A stretch of DNA of 6,724 bases, taken from Candidatus Eiseniibacteriota bacterium. Lineage in GTDB: Bacteria > Eisenbacteria > RBG-16-71-46 > CAIMUX01. A program made the translations under genes and the position numbers. Below the pieces are notes generated by a model. It was not told the DNA's origin and did no database searches. It saw only the letters and a list, made by a program, of their open reading frames with translations. Within the stretch, counting starts at the first letter, position 1. Every line of letters begins with the position of its first letter. The stretch spans positions 1 through 6,724 of the forward strand of contig JACKCR010000019.1 of NCBI GenBank assembly GCA_020633975.1. Direction: 5' to 3'. Of the stretch, positions 1 through 6,172 are shown in pieces.

Positions 1-59
1 AGACGCGAAGACGCGATCCGGACGAGACCGCGGGGCAACGCCGAGCGCGAAGCTCTTCG

Positions 60-93
60 TACTTCGGTAGTAGGAGGTTACTCCGGTAGGAGG
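60..93 (-). repeat. Imperfect tandem repeat across the stop codon of the GH172-like gene
   Basis: On the minus strand CCTCCTACCGGAGTAA (93-78, the last codons and stop) is followed at once by CCTCCTACTACCGAAGTA (77-60). The second copy has an extra TAC and one G-to-A difference. It looks like a short slippage or duplication event at the 3' end. The remaining bases 1-59 show no gene or clear terminator. Confidence 0.5.
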
Positions 94-1970
94 ACGACCT
101 TCCGTTGCGTCACTTCGCCTCCTGACCACGCCGCTTCCGCATCGGAGCTGGCGCCAATAGGACGCGCGCTCATCCGCACGAGGTAGACACCGCTCGCCAC
201 ACCTAGATCTTTCGGCCTGACCCGAATCACGTGGTCGCCGGTCCCCTGCTGCCCGTCGAACAAGGTCGCCACCTTCCGCCCGGCGACATCGATCAGCTCG
301 AGCGACACTCGACGTTCCGCGGTCAGCGCAAAGCGGATGGCCATCTCGTTGCTCGTCGGGTTCGGCTCGATCGGAAGCAGCTCGATCGTGCTCCTCCCGG
401 GTCCCGAGTGCGTCGGCGCGTCACTCGCTGGAATCGGAAGTGCGTACCAGAAGACGACGGACTTCCACCGCGAGCCGACCTCCGAATAGTCCGTCTCGAT
501 CGAGACATCGAGAGAATGCCGGAACGACACACGATCGGCGATCATCCAACGGTACTGATCCGCCCGTGCGAAGGGCGGGTTCGCGGTCCGGGCACGGCGC
601 AAGATTCCGTTCAGAGGACGGATTGCAAACGGGGGCGAGGGGCCATCGGGCTCGGGCGGCGGGTTCGAGACCCAGTTGTAGTAGTAGCCACCGTTGTAGG
701 CGTCCTCCAGCCCTGTCCCGTTGATCACTTCTGCCCCGTCGATGACGAGGATGTCGTCGCCTTCGAGCATGTAGTCGTCGTTGAAGTCCTGCTCGAGAAA
801 GAGGAAGTTACCAACGTAGTGCCCCGTCCCCCAGATCTCGGCCATCTCGAAGAAGTCCGACCCCTCCGTGCGAACGTAGTCCCGAGCGGTGGCGCGGAAG
901 TACCCCAACGACGAGTCGACCTCCGCGGATACGTACTCCACGACCGCCGACGTGATCGGGACCGGAGTCGGCAGCGGGTTCATCAGCTCGACATGAGCCG
1001 AGATGTAGAACGGCATCGGGAAGTAGCAGTAGAACCCGTCAGGCGAGTCCGTGCCCATGGGGAGACTCTGGTACGGTTCGCGGTCGTCCCCGGCTCCAAA
1101 GAACCACCCCACCGGAACGTCGATCGATGGCTCGGTATCTCCGTCCCACCAGACTCGGAGTCGGACCTGCTCGAGCTGGGTGTCCGTGGCTCCATCCATC
1201 CGAATGCTGAGCTGACGGACGATCGCCGAGCCGGAGAGGTTTGCCAGCGTCATCGCACCACCCGCTGGTACGGAGCCGGCGTCTGTCGTGACTCGCACGG
1301 CGGAAGGATCCGGTCCCGCTGGATGAGCGCCGACGTTCTCGAACATCGCGATGGTCTTGTTGCGCGCGATGCTTTGGAACGGGTCGATCCAGCTCTTCCA
1401 GGACGTGATCTCGGTGTCGGGAGGGAACGTCCGATAGGAGTACTGGTAGTAGTGTTGCATTCCCTGGATGTTCTGGGTCTCGATGCGGATGGAATCGCGG
1501 AACGCGATCGGTTCGTAGCAGACCTGCCCTCCGGCAAACGTCGTGACCAGTGGATCCGAGAAGAAGCTGAAGTTCGCGCTCAGGATCTCGTCGGTGTCGG
1601 AGTCGATGCGTGGGTTCGTTTCTCCATCGAAGTACATCCGAACGTAGAACGGCGTGAGGGCAGATCGGTGGGGCATCCAGAAACGGTAGATGATCCCAGG
1701 GCCATGGATCGTAGCGGCGACCACGTCCCGATCTGAGAGGATCCAACCCGTCGGGTACTCGTAGTGGTTGTAGTCGTATCGACTGCCCAGCGGATCCACG
1801 GACGACGCCATTCCCGCGCGGTCGACTTCGGATACGCGGGCCCACCCCTCCCAGTCGACGTAGTCGCCGTATCCCCCGTCGGACTGCGCCACGGCAATCC
1901 GGAGTGGGAACAGACAGCATCCGACCGCGAGCAGAACGCGTTGCAGAGCGGGCCGCGGCATCAGGCGCAT
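78..1970 (-). CDS. Secreted GH172 (DUF2961) family glycoside-hydrolase-like protein with C-terminal T9SS/FlgD-like sorting domain
   Basis: The 630-residue product starts with a basic, hydrophobic signal peptide (about residues 1-28, cleavage near AVA-QS). DUF2961 hallmarks follow: HGPGIIYRFWMP (89-100), MYFDGETNP (112-120), WWDGDTEPSIDVPVGWFFGAG (274-294), and a GFYCYFPMPF stretch (312-321). The most conserved block is WGTGHYVGN (380-388), EGDD (403-406), and NGTGLED (417-423). From family knowledge, GH172 enzymes act on fructofuranosyl or arabinofuranosyl linkages, and two Glu about 20 residues apart are catalytic; E403 and E422 fit that pattern. Residues about 527-630 form a beta-sandwich tail with PNPTSN, LIDVAGRKVATL, GVYLVRM and a terminal QRKVVLLPE, as in type IX secretion/FlgD-like domains. 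The ATG at 1970 was chosen over an upstream GTG because it has a good Shine-Dalgarno sequence and gives a proper signal peptide; the longer form would overlap the upstream gene. It follows the beta-helix gene by 16 bp, probably in one operon. The family call is strong; the substrate is unknown. Confidence 0.9.
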   Translation of the reverse strand: MRLMPRPALQRVLLAVGCCLFPLRIAVAQSDGGYGDYVDWEGWARVSEVDRAGMASSVDPLGSRYDYNHYEYPTGWILSDRDVVAATIHGPGIIYRFWMPHRSALTPFYVRMYFDGETNPRIDSDTDEILSANFSFFSDPLVTTFAGGQVCYEPIAFRDSIRIETQNIQGMQHYYQYSYRTFPPDTEITSWKSWIDPFQSIARNKTIAMFENVGAHPAGPDPSAVRVTTDAGSVPAGGAMTLANLSGSAIVRQLSIRMDGATDTQLEQVRLRVWWDGDTEPSIDVPVGWFFGAGDDREPYQSLPMGTDSPDGFYCYFPMPFYISAHVELMNPLPTPVPITSAVVEYVSAEVDSSLGYFRATARDYVRTEGSDFFEMAEIWGTGHYVGNFLFLEQDFNDDYMLEGDDILVIDGAEVINGTGLEDAYNGGYYYNWVSNPPPEPDGPSPPFAIRPLNGILRRARTANPPFARADQYRWMIADRVSFRHSLDVSIETDYSEVGSRWKSVVFWYALPIPASDAPTHSGPGRSTIELLPIEPNPTSNEMAIRFALTAERRVSLELIDVAGRKVATLFDGQQGTGDHVIRVRPKDLGVASGVYLVRMSARPIGASSDAEAAWSGGEVTQRKVVLLPE

Positions 1971-1977
1971 CGGATTT

Positions 1978-1986
1978 CTCCCTCCC
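1978..1986 (-). promoter_or_regulatory. Shine-Dalgarno site of the GH172-like gene, immediately after the upstream stop codon
   Basis: On the minus strand the TGA stop of the beta-helix gene (1989-1987) is followed directly by GGGAGGGAG, then seven bases, then the ATG at 1970. The site fixes the start at 1970. With only 16 bp between stop and start, the two genes are probably co-transcribed and may be translationally coupled. Confidence 0.75.
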
Positions 1987-3372
1987 TCAGCGGAACATCG
2001 CCTTGATTCCGCCCCAGCTCGCCTCCCGCACTGGAGTCGCACCACAGCCTTCCGTCTCCGCTCCGATTCTCACACCGCAGCCGTTGCCTCCGGGAAGACA
2101 TGGCGAATCGGCGTGGAGCGAGTAATCCCCGTCGGCACTGGGTGCCGCGCCGCAGTCGAGTGGAAGGCAGAACAGGGGGTCGGCGTCGAAACTCTCCTCG
2201 TCCGTACTCACATCGCCTGCACCTTCGAGCAGCGCCAACTCCCAGGCGCAGCACGCCAGGCCTAGAGAACCGCCAGACTCGACGAATGCACCACTATCCC
2301 CAGTGGGCGCACAGTTTCCCCAGAGTATGGTCGCATCCAAGAGAACCTGGGCTCCGGACAGGGCAGCTAGTCCGCCGCCGCGAGGGGTTTCTTCGAAGCT
2401 CGAAGTGTCGACTCGATTCGAGGTGACGGTCGACGTCAGAACCTCCAGGACGCCCGAGCTGGCGACGAGTCCGCCACCCTGCACCGCAAAGTTACCGGTG
2501 ATGACACAGGATTCGGCCCGGCAAAGACTCCCGGAGGAACTGATCCCGCCGCCCAGATCCGCCGAGTTGCCCTGGATGTAGCTCGACCGGACGGTGAAGT
2601 CAGACCCCGCAACGCCTCCACCCTGACCGGCGAGCGAATCCCAGCCGATCGCCTCGTTCCCGGCGATGTGGCACCGCTCGATGCTGGCTCCCCCCGTTGC
2701 AAGGACACCGCCTCCGCGCGGCCCCCCGGAGAGCACACTCGTGACCGCGACGTTGTCCTCGATCGTGCAGTCGACCACGGTGACGGGACCCTGCACGGCG
2801 AGGCCACCTCCCCGCCCCGAAACGTCGGGATCCGCGTGCGCGATGTTGCCACGGATGGTGCATCCTTCGATCGTGACCGGCCCGTCGGTGCGTACGTAAA
2901 CACCGCCCCCGGCGATTTCGGACTCGCAATCCTCGATGATGCAGTTCCGAATCGAGGCCCGGCTGTCGTAGATCAGGATGCCCCCACCATCCCAGGAACC
3001 GACGGGCAACCAACGCGAGCGCCCGTTCCGGATCGTGAACCCCTCGATGGACGCGCTGATCGGCTCATCGCTCCCTTCGAGAGTAAATCCCCGATTCGTC
3101 TGCTCCGGATCGATGATGGTGACCGAGGCTCCGCCCTCTCCCAACACTCGGAGATCCTTGCCGTGGAACCGGATGTCCCGGTTCCCGTCGCCCCTGTAGG
3201 TGCCGGGCGCGACGAGGACGACATCGCCGTCGACGGCGGCGTCGATTCCCGCCTGGATCGTCGGGTACTCCGCGGGAACGAGGAGGGTCGCCCCGATTCC
3301 GGAGCCAGCCGACACGAGGAGCAGACCTAGGGACGAGAAGAAGCTCGATCGGAAATCAAATGGACGGCGCAT
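1987..3372 (-). CDS. Secreted right-handed parallel beta-helix repeat protein with Cys-rich SWGxxKxMxR tail
   Basis: The 461-residue product has a signal peptide (residues 1-28, MRRPF...GSGIGA, cleavage before TLLVP). Next comes the usual N-terminal cap of surface beta-helix proteins: EYPTIQAGIDAA (35-46) followed by GDVVLVAPGTY (49-59). About nine helix coils span roughly 105-370, each built as an I-x-x-C-x-I-x-x-N strand followed by a GGG(V/I/L) turn (e.g. 128-131, 155-158, 188-191, 220-223, 250-254, 274-277, 299-302, 332-335). Loop length between coils varies. The tail (about 395-461) has five regularly spaced cysteines (402, 407, 425, 432, 443) and ends in SWGGIKAMFR. I see no pectate-lyase catalytic residues, so a structural, adhesive or glycan-binding role is as likely as an enzymatic one. 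The ATG at 3372 has an AAGGAG six bases upstream; the frame stays open to a TTG at 3486, but that extension looks non-coding. It is probably first in an operon with the GH172-like gene. Confidence 0.88.
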   Translation of the reverse strand: MRRPFDFRSSFFSSLGLLLVSAGSGIGATLLVPAEYPTIQAGIDAAVDGDVVLVAPGTYRGDGNRDIRFHGKDLRVLGEGGASVTIIDPEQTNRGFTLEGSDEPISASIEGFTIRNGRSRWLPVGSWDGGGILIYDSRASIRNCIIEDCESEIAGGGVYVRTDGPVTIEGCTIRGNIAHADPDVSGRGGGLAVQGPVTVVDCTIEDNVAVTSVLSGGPRGGGVLATGGASIERCHIAGNEAIGWDSLAGQGGGVAGSDFTVRSSYIQGNSADLGGGISSSGSLCRAESCVITGNFAVQGGGLVASSGVLEVLTSTVTSNRVDTSSFEETPRGGGLAALSGAQVLLDATILWGNCAPTGDSGAFVESGGSLGLACCAWELALLEGAGDVSTDEESFDADPLFCLPLDCGAAPSADGDYSLHADSPCLPGGNGCGVRIGAETEGCGATPVREASWGGIKAMFR

Positions 3373-3378
3373 CAGATT

Positions 3379-3384
3379 CTCCTT
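3379..3384 (-). promoter_or_regulatory. Shine-Dalgarno site of the 1987-3372 beta-helix gene
   Basis: On the minus strand this reads AAGGAG, six bases before the ATG at 3372. It decides the start: it is the only good ribosome-binding site near the N-terminus, and the ATG it serves begins a typical signal peptide. Confidence 0.8.
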
Positions 3385-3464
3385 GTGACAACGGAGATCC
3401 AAATGACGCGACATGAAGAGGGGTGTCGCTTTCGTGGCGGGAGGACGCAGCCGGGTCCCGTGGA

Positions 3465-3483
3465 CTCTGGGAGCGTACCAGAG
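3465..3483. promoter_or_regulatory. Perfect 6-bp inverted repeat (possible operator or leader hairpin)
   Basis: CTCTGG (3465-3470) and CCAGAG (3478-3483) are perfect inverted arms around the 7-base spacer GAGCGTA. It sits about 93 bp upstream of the minus-strand operon start, between the divergent genes. It could be a dimeric regulator site or an RNA hairpin in a 5' leader; a repeat this short could also arise by chance. Confidence 0.3.
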
Positions 3484-3548
3484 CAACTAGGTGGTATCGC
3501 TAGTCCGTAGTTACTCGGATCTACCCCCTAGAGACGCAAGAGCGGTAC

Positions 3549-3572
3549 CCTGGGTCCGGCCGCCGATCCAGG
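3549..3572 (+). promoter_or_regulatory. Possible 5'-leader hairpin upstream of the tandem beta-helix gene
   Basis: CCTGGGTC (3549-3556) can pair with GATCCAGG (3565-3572) as an 8-bp stem with one G-U pair and an 8-base GC-rich loop. If translation begins at 3596, this lies in the untranslated leader 23 bases before the start codon. If translation begins at 3491 it is coding. No U-tract follows, so it is not an obvious terminator. Confidence 0.3.
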
Positions 3573-3582
3573 ACGAGGGGCA

Positions 3583-3588
3583 AGAGGA
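3583..3588 (+). promoter_or_regulatory. Candidate Shine-Dalgarno site for a TTG start at 3596
   Basis: AGAGGA lies seven bases before the TTG at 3596. It is a weaker match than those of the neighbours, but better than anything before the in-frame GTG at 3491. Starting here gives a normal signal peptide, which is the main reason for preferring it. Confidence 0.45.
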
Positions 3589-3595
3589 TTCAGCT

Positions 3596-6142
3596 TTGCG
3601 CAACGGCCACCACGGACGTCGCCACGGGATCATCGGGCTCTCCCGTTCCTTGGGGACGATTCTCTGTCTCTTCCTCATCTCTGGCGCGGACATCGCTCGA
3701 GCGTTCGTCTTCGAATTCGACCCTCCTCCCGGCGTCGATGCGAGCGATCCGCACTTCATGGACGGGCTACTCGACGTCACCGAGGCTCCCTACTTCGCCG
3801 ATCCAACGGGCGGTGCCGATGCGACCGCGGCGATTCAGAACGCGCTCGAGGATGCACGTGACTACCAACTCGCCTGCTTCTTCCCCAGCGGCACCTACCT
3901 CGTCTCGGACATGCTGAACGCGATGCAGTCCGATCGCGATCATCCGTGCGTGTTCGTCGGCAGCCGGAACGGTCCCCGTCCGGTGCTGCTGCTTTCACCC
4001 ACCGCCGTCGGCTACGAAGACCCAGAAGCGCCAAAACCGCTTCTCTGGATCTGGACCCAACCGGATGGGGCGACTCACGAGGATCCCAACCTCGGGGAAC
4101 AGGCGAACATCAGCTTCAACCAGATCTTCCGTGGCATCGATATCGACGTTCGGGCCCACGCGGGCGCTATCGGACTGCGGTTTGCCGCCTCACAAGGCTC
4201 CAGCCTCGAAGAGGTTTCGATCCTCGCCGACGGCGCGTACGCCGGCGTCGTGAACTGTCCGGGGCAAGGAGGCGGCACGCATCAGGTGGAGATCGACGGC
4301 GGCCGCTACGGGATCGTACTGGAGACGGTGAGCCGCTTCCCAACGATCGTCGCAAGCACGTTTCACAATCAGACCGACGCAGCGATCTTCCAGGAACAGC
4401 TCTACGTGCGGCTCGTCGTGGTCGGCTCCGAGTTCGTGAAGCCGGATGGAGTCGCGATCGACATCGCCAGCGGCCTCGGCCTCACCTTGATCGACAGCCG
4501 GGTCGAGTTCACCTCGGGCTCGGGAATCGTCTACCGCCACGCATTTCGTCCCGACGCCTACTTCTCGGAGTGCTACGTGCGCGGAGCGACGTCGTTCATC
4601 CAATCCGGGAGCTACATGGACGGCCCGACGGACCCGAACGCGTGGTCCGAGATCACCGAGTACGTTCTCACGAACACCAACAGCCGCACCCTGGTCGATG
4701 GGGATCTGGATGCGGACACTCCTCCGGTGTGGACCGAGGGCGTCGTCCCCGCCTCGGCGGAGGAGTTGCGGGCGCGCCACGGGTGGAACGGAGAGACGTT
4801 CCCAGGGTTCGAGGATCCAACGGTCGTGAACGCCAAGGACCTCGGCGCTGTCGGTGACGGGGTCGCGGACGACACGGCGGCACTCGAGGCGGCAATCGCG
4901 CTCCATGACCGGATCTTCCTTCCGAAGGGAAACTACCGGATCACTCGCACTCTCGAACTCGGTCCTGACACTTCGTTCTTCGGCGTCGCACCGATGTACT
5001 CCGTCCTCTACGGGGACCCGCTCTCCGGTAGCTCTGGCTCCCCACTCATCACCACCGTCGACGATCCCTTTGCCAGCACCACCCTAGCTTTCGTGTCGAT
5101 CACCTACCCGTCGGACGGAACCCAGTACACGAACCTGGTCTGGCGCGCGGGACGTCGCTCGATTGTCCGTGACGTCCACGCCTCGGTCGAAGTGTGGCCG
5201 AACGAGCCGATTGCGGAAGACCATCAAGTGTTCATCGTACGGGGGAACGGCGGCGGGCGTTGGTTCGCCTCGTCGATCTGGAACGGGCGGTTCGCGAACC
5301 TCTCATACCATCCGAACTTCCGGCACTACTGGATCGACGGGACGCGCGAGCCACTCTGGTTCTACGCAATGAACTTCGAACGCTCGTCCACCTCTCCTCA
5401 ATCGGAGATCGACGGAGCCGAGAACGTCCGCGTGTACTCGCTGAAGGCAGAGGCAGGGACTCCCGGTCCGGAGCAACTCAACACGCCGCTCCGGATCGCG
5501 AACTCCCGCAACGTGGAGATCTACGACGTCATCGGGAACATCGAACTCCGATCAGGAGAGTCGATCGTCCTCGTCGAGGACGCGGAGGACGCGCGCGTCG
5601 TGCACGTATCGTCGTTCGAGTCCGACTCGACATGGAGCACGATCACGGAACGATACGACGGCGTCGAGACGTCGATCGCTGGTAGCGAGCGCCTCTCCTA
5701 CTTTCGGCGCGGGGTGCCGTCGTTGTCCGGTCTGCCTGGAGACGCAGGTTCCGCTGACACGGTTCCTGGCGACGAGCCTCAGGAGGACGGCGCCGAAAGT
5801 GGATCGACGGATGGCTCGGCCGGCACCCCGTCATCGCGAACGTCGGAGCTGAGGCTCCTACAGAATCCGGCCCACGACCAGCTTCGGTTCGAGATCACGC
5901 TACTCCGAGACGACGATGTCCAGGTCGTCGTCCTGGATGTCGCCGGAAGAGCGGTTCGAACGCTCGAGTTCGGGAGGCTTCCGATTGGGACACACAAGTT
6001 GACCTGGGACGGTCACGATGACCGCGGAAATCCAGCTTCGGCCGGTGTGTACTTCCTGGGTCTTCGCGGCCCTGGGGGCCATGGAGACCAACTGGATCCA
6101 ATGAAACGGACTCGCTTCCGCCGGGCCACGTTGCTGAGGTAG
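3596..6142 (+). CDS. Secreted tandem beta-helix protein, GH55 / pectate-lyase-3-like, with C-terminal T9SS/FlgD-like domain
   Basis: From the TTG at 3596 the product has 848 residues. A basic N-region and hydrophobic core (about 8-36, ending ADIARA) make a signal peptide. Two helix modules follow. The first (about 66-360) opens with YFADPTGGADATAAIQNAL and FFPSGTYLVSDML. The second (about 409-700) opens with VVNAKDLGAVGDGVADDTAA then IFLPKGNYRITRTLEL. Both match the opening of pectate-lyase-superfamily-3 (rhamnogalacturonase/epimerase-type) helices. Two such helices in one chain recall GH55 exo-beta-1,3-glucanases; the stretch REPLWFYAMNFERS with EIDGAENVRVYSLKAE (584-619) resembles GH55-like proteins from memory. 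I could not assign a catalytic Glu, so enzymatic activity is inference. A Gly/Ser/Asp/Glu-rich linker (about 706-748) leads to a FlgD/T9SS-like sandwich (751-848: LLQNPAHDQ, VLDVAGRAVRTL, GVYFLGL, final RRATLLR). The start is uncertain: a GTG at 3491 is in frame and adds 35 residues, but it lacks a Shine-Dalgarno sequence and would make the signal-peptide N-region over 50 residues long. Confidence 0.85.
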   Translation: MRNGHHGRRHGIIGLSRSLGTILCLFLISGADIARAFVFEFDPPPGVDASDPHFMDGLLDVTEAPYFADPTGGADATAAIQNALEDARDYQLACFFPSGTYLVSDMLNAMQSDRDHPCVFVGSRNGPRPVLLLSPTAVGYEDPEAPKPLLWIWTQPDGATHEDPNLGEQANISFNQIFRGIDIDVRAHAGAIGLRFAASQGSSLEEVSILADGAYAGVVNCPGQGGGTHQVEIDGGRYGIVLETVSRFPTIVASTFHNQTDAAIFQEQLYVRLVVVGSEFVKPDGVAIDIASGLGLTLIDSRVEFTSGSGIVYRHAFRPDAYFSECYVRGATSFIQSGSYMDGPTDPNAWSEITEYVLTNTNSRTLVDGDLDADTPPVWTEGVVPASAEELRARHGWNGETFPGFEDPTVVNAKDLGAVGDGVADDTAALEAAIALHDRIFLPKGNYRITRTLELGPDTSFFGVAPMYSVLYGDPLSGSSGSPLITTVDDPFASTTLAFVSITYPSDGTQYTNLVWRAGRRSIVRDVHASVEVWPNEPIAEDHQVFIVRGNGGGRWFASSIWNGRFANLSYHPNFRHYWIDGTREPLWFYAMNFERSSTSPQSEIDGAENVRVYSLKAEAGTPGPEQLNTPLRIANSRNVEIYDVIGNIELRSGESIVLVEDAEDARVVHVSSFESDSTWSTITERYDGVETSIAGSERLSYFRRGVPSLSGLPGDAGSADTVPGDEPQEDGAESGSTDGSAGTPSSRTSELRLLQNPAHDQLRFEITLLRDDDVQVVVLDVAGRAVRTLEFGRLPIGTHKLTWDGHDDRGNPASAGVYFLGLRGPGGHGDQLDPMKRTRFRRATLLR

Positions 6143-6172
6143 ACGTTCCTGTCGGAATCTCGCGCTACCTCA
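6135..6172. terminator. Inverted repeat spanning both stop codons of convergent genes (possible bidirectional terminator)
   Basis: TGAGGTAG (6135-6142) and CTACCTCA (6165-6172) are perfect 8-bp inverted arms, each containing the TAG stop of one gene. Inside the 22-base loop, TTCC (6146-6149) and GGAA (6154-6157) can form a second small stem. A bidirectional terminator would be expected between convergent genes, but there is no T-tract on either side, so Rho-independent termination is doubtful. The symmetry may only reflect that both proteins end with the codons AGG TAG. Confidence 0.3.

Larger units (their letters stand above)
3373..3595. other. Divergent intergenic region between the two outward-facing transcription units
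   Basis: About 223 bp separate the preferred starts of the minus-strand operon and the plus-strand tandem beta-helix gene (118 bp if the latter begins at 3491). Both promoters should lie here. I found no convincing -35/-10 pair on either strand and no Bacteroidetes-type TAnnTTTG element. The region contains two inverted repeats, listed separately, and a small ACTAG-N9-CTAGT palindrome (3486-3504). Confidence 0.55.

Noticed and set aside
48-59. Small CGAA-GCTC-TTCG hairpin downstream of the GH172-like gene as a terminator
   Set aside because: Only a 4-bp stem and no T-tract; not supportable as a terminator.
231-1736. 501-codon open frame on the plus strand, antisense to the GH172-like gene
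   Set aside because: It is rich in Arg, Val and Asp, with no recognisable domain, signal peptide or ribosome-binding site. It is the usual antisense shadow of a GC-rich gene that clearly encodes GH172 motifs.
1039-1920. 293-codon minus-strand frame inside the GH172-like gene
   Set aside because: Arg/Pro/Ser-rich out-of-frame shadow of the real gene on the same strand.
2370-3060. Repeated GGG-containing units seen as a possible CRISPR or DNA repeat array
   Set aside because: The periodicity is at the protein level, as degenerate helix coils of variable length; there are no near-identical DNA repeats or spacers.
2668-3330. 220-codon plus-strand frame antisense to the beta-helix gene
   Set aside because: Low-complexity charged composition and no motif; the opposite strand encodes clear GGG helix coils.
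3373-3486. N-terminal extension of the 1987-3372 gene to a TTG at 3486
   Set aside because: The extension would put 38 non-hydrophobic residues before a normal signal peptide and has no ribosome-binding site, whereas the ATG at 3372 has AAGGAG.
3946-4906. Long overlapping frames on both strands (303 codons plus, 238 codons minus) within the tandem beta-helix gene
   Set aside because: Arg-rich shadows in other frames; the main frame shows beta-helix signatures throughout this stretch.
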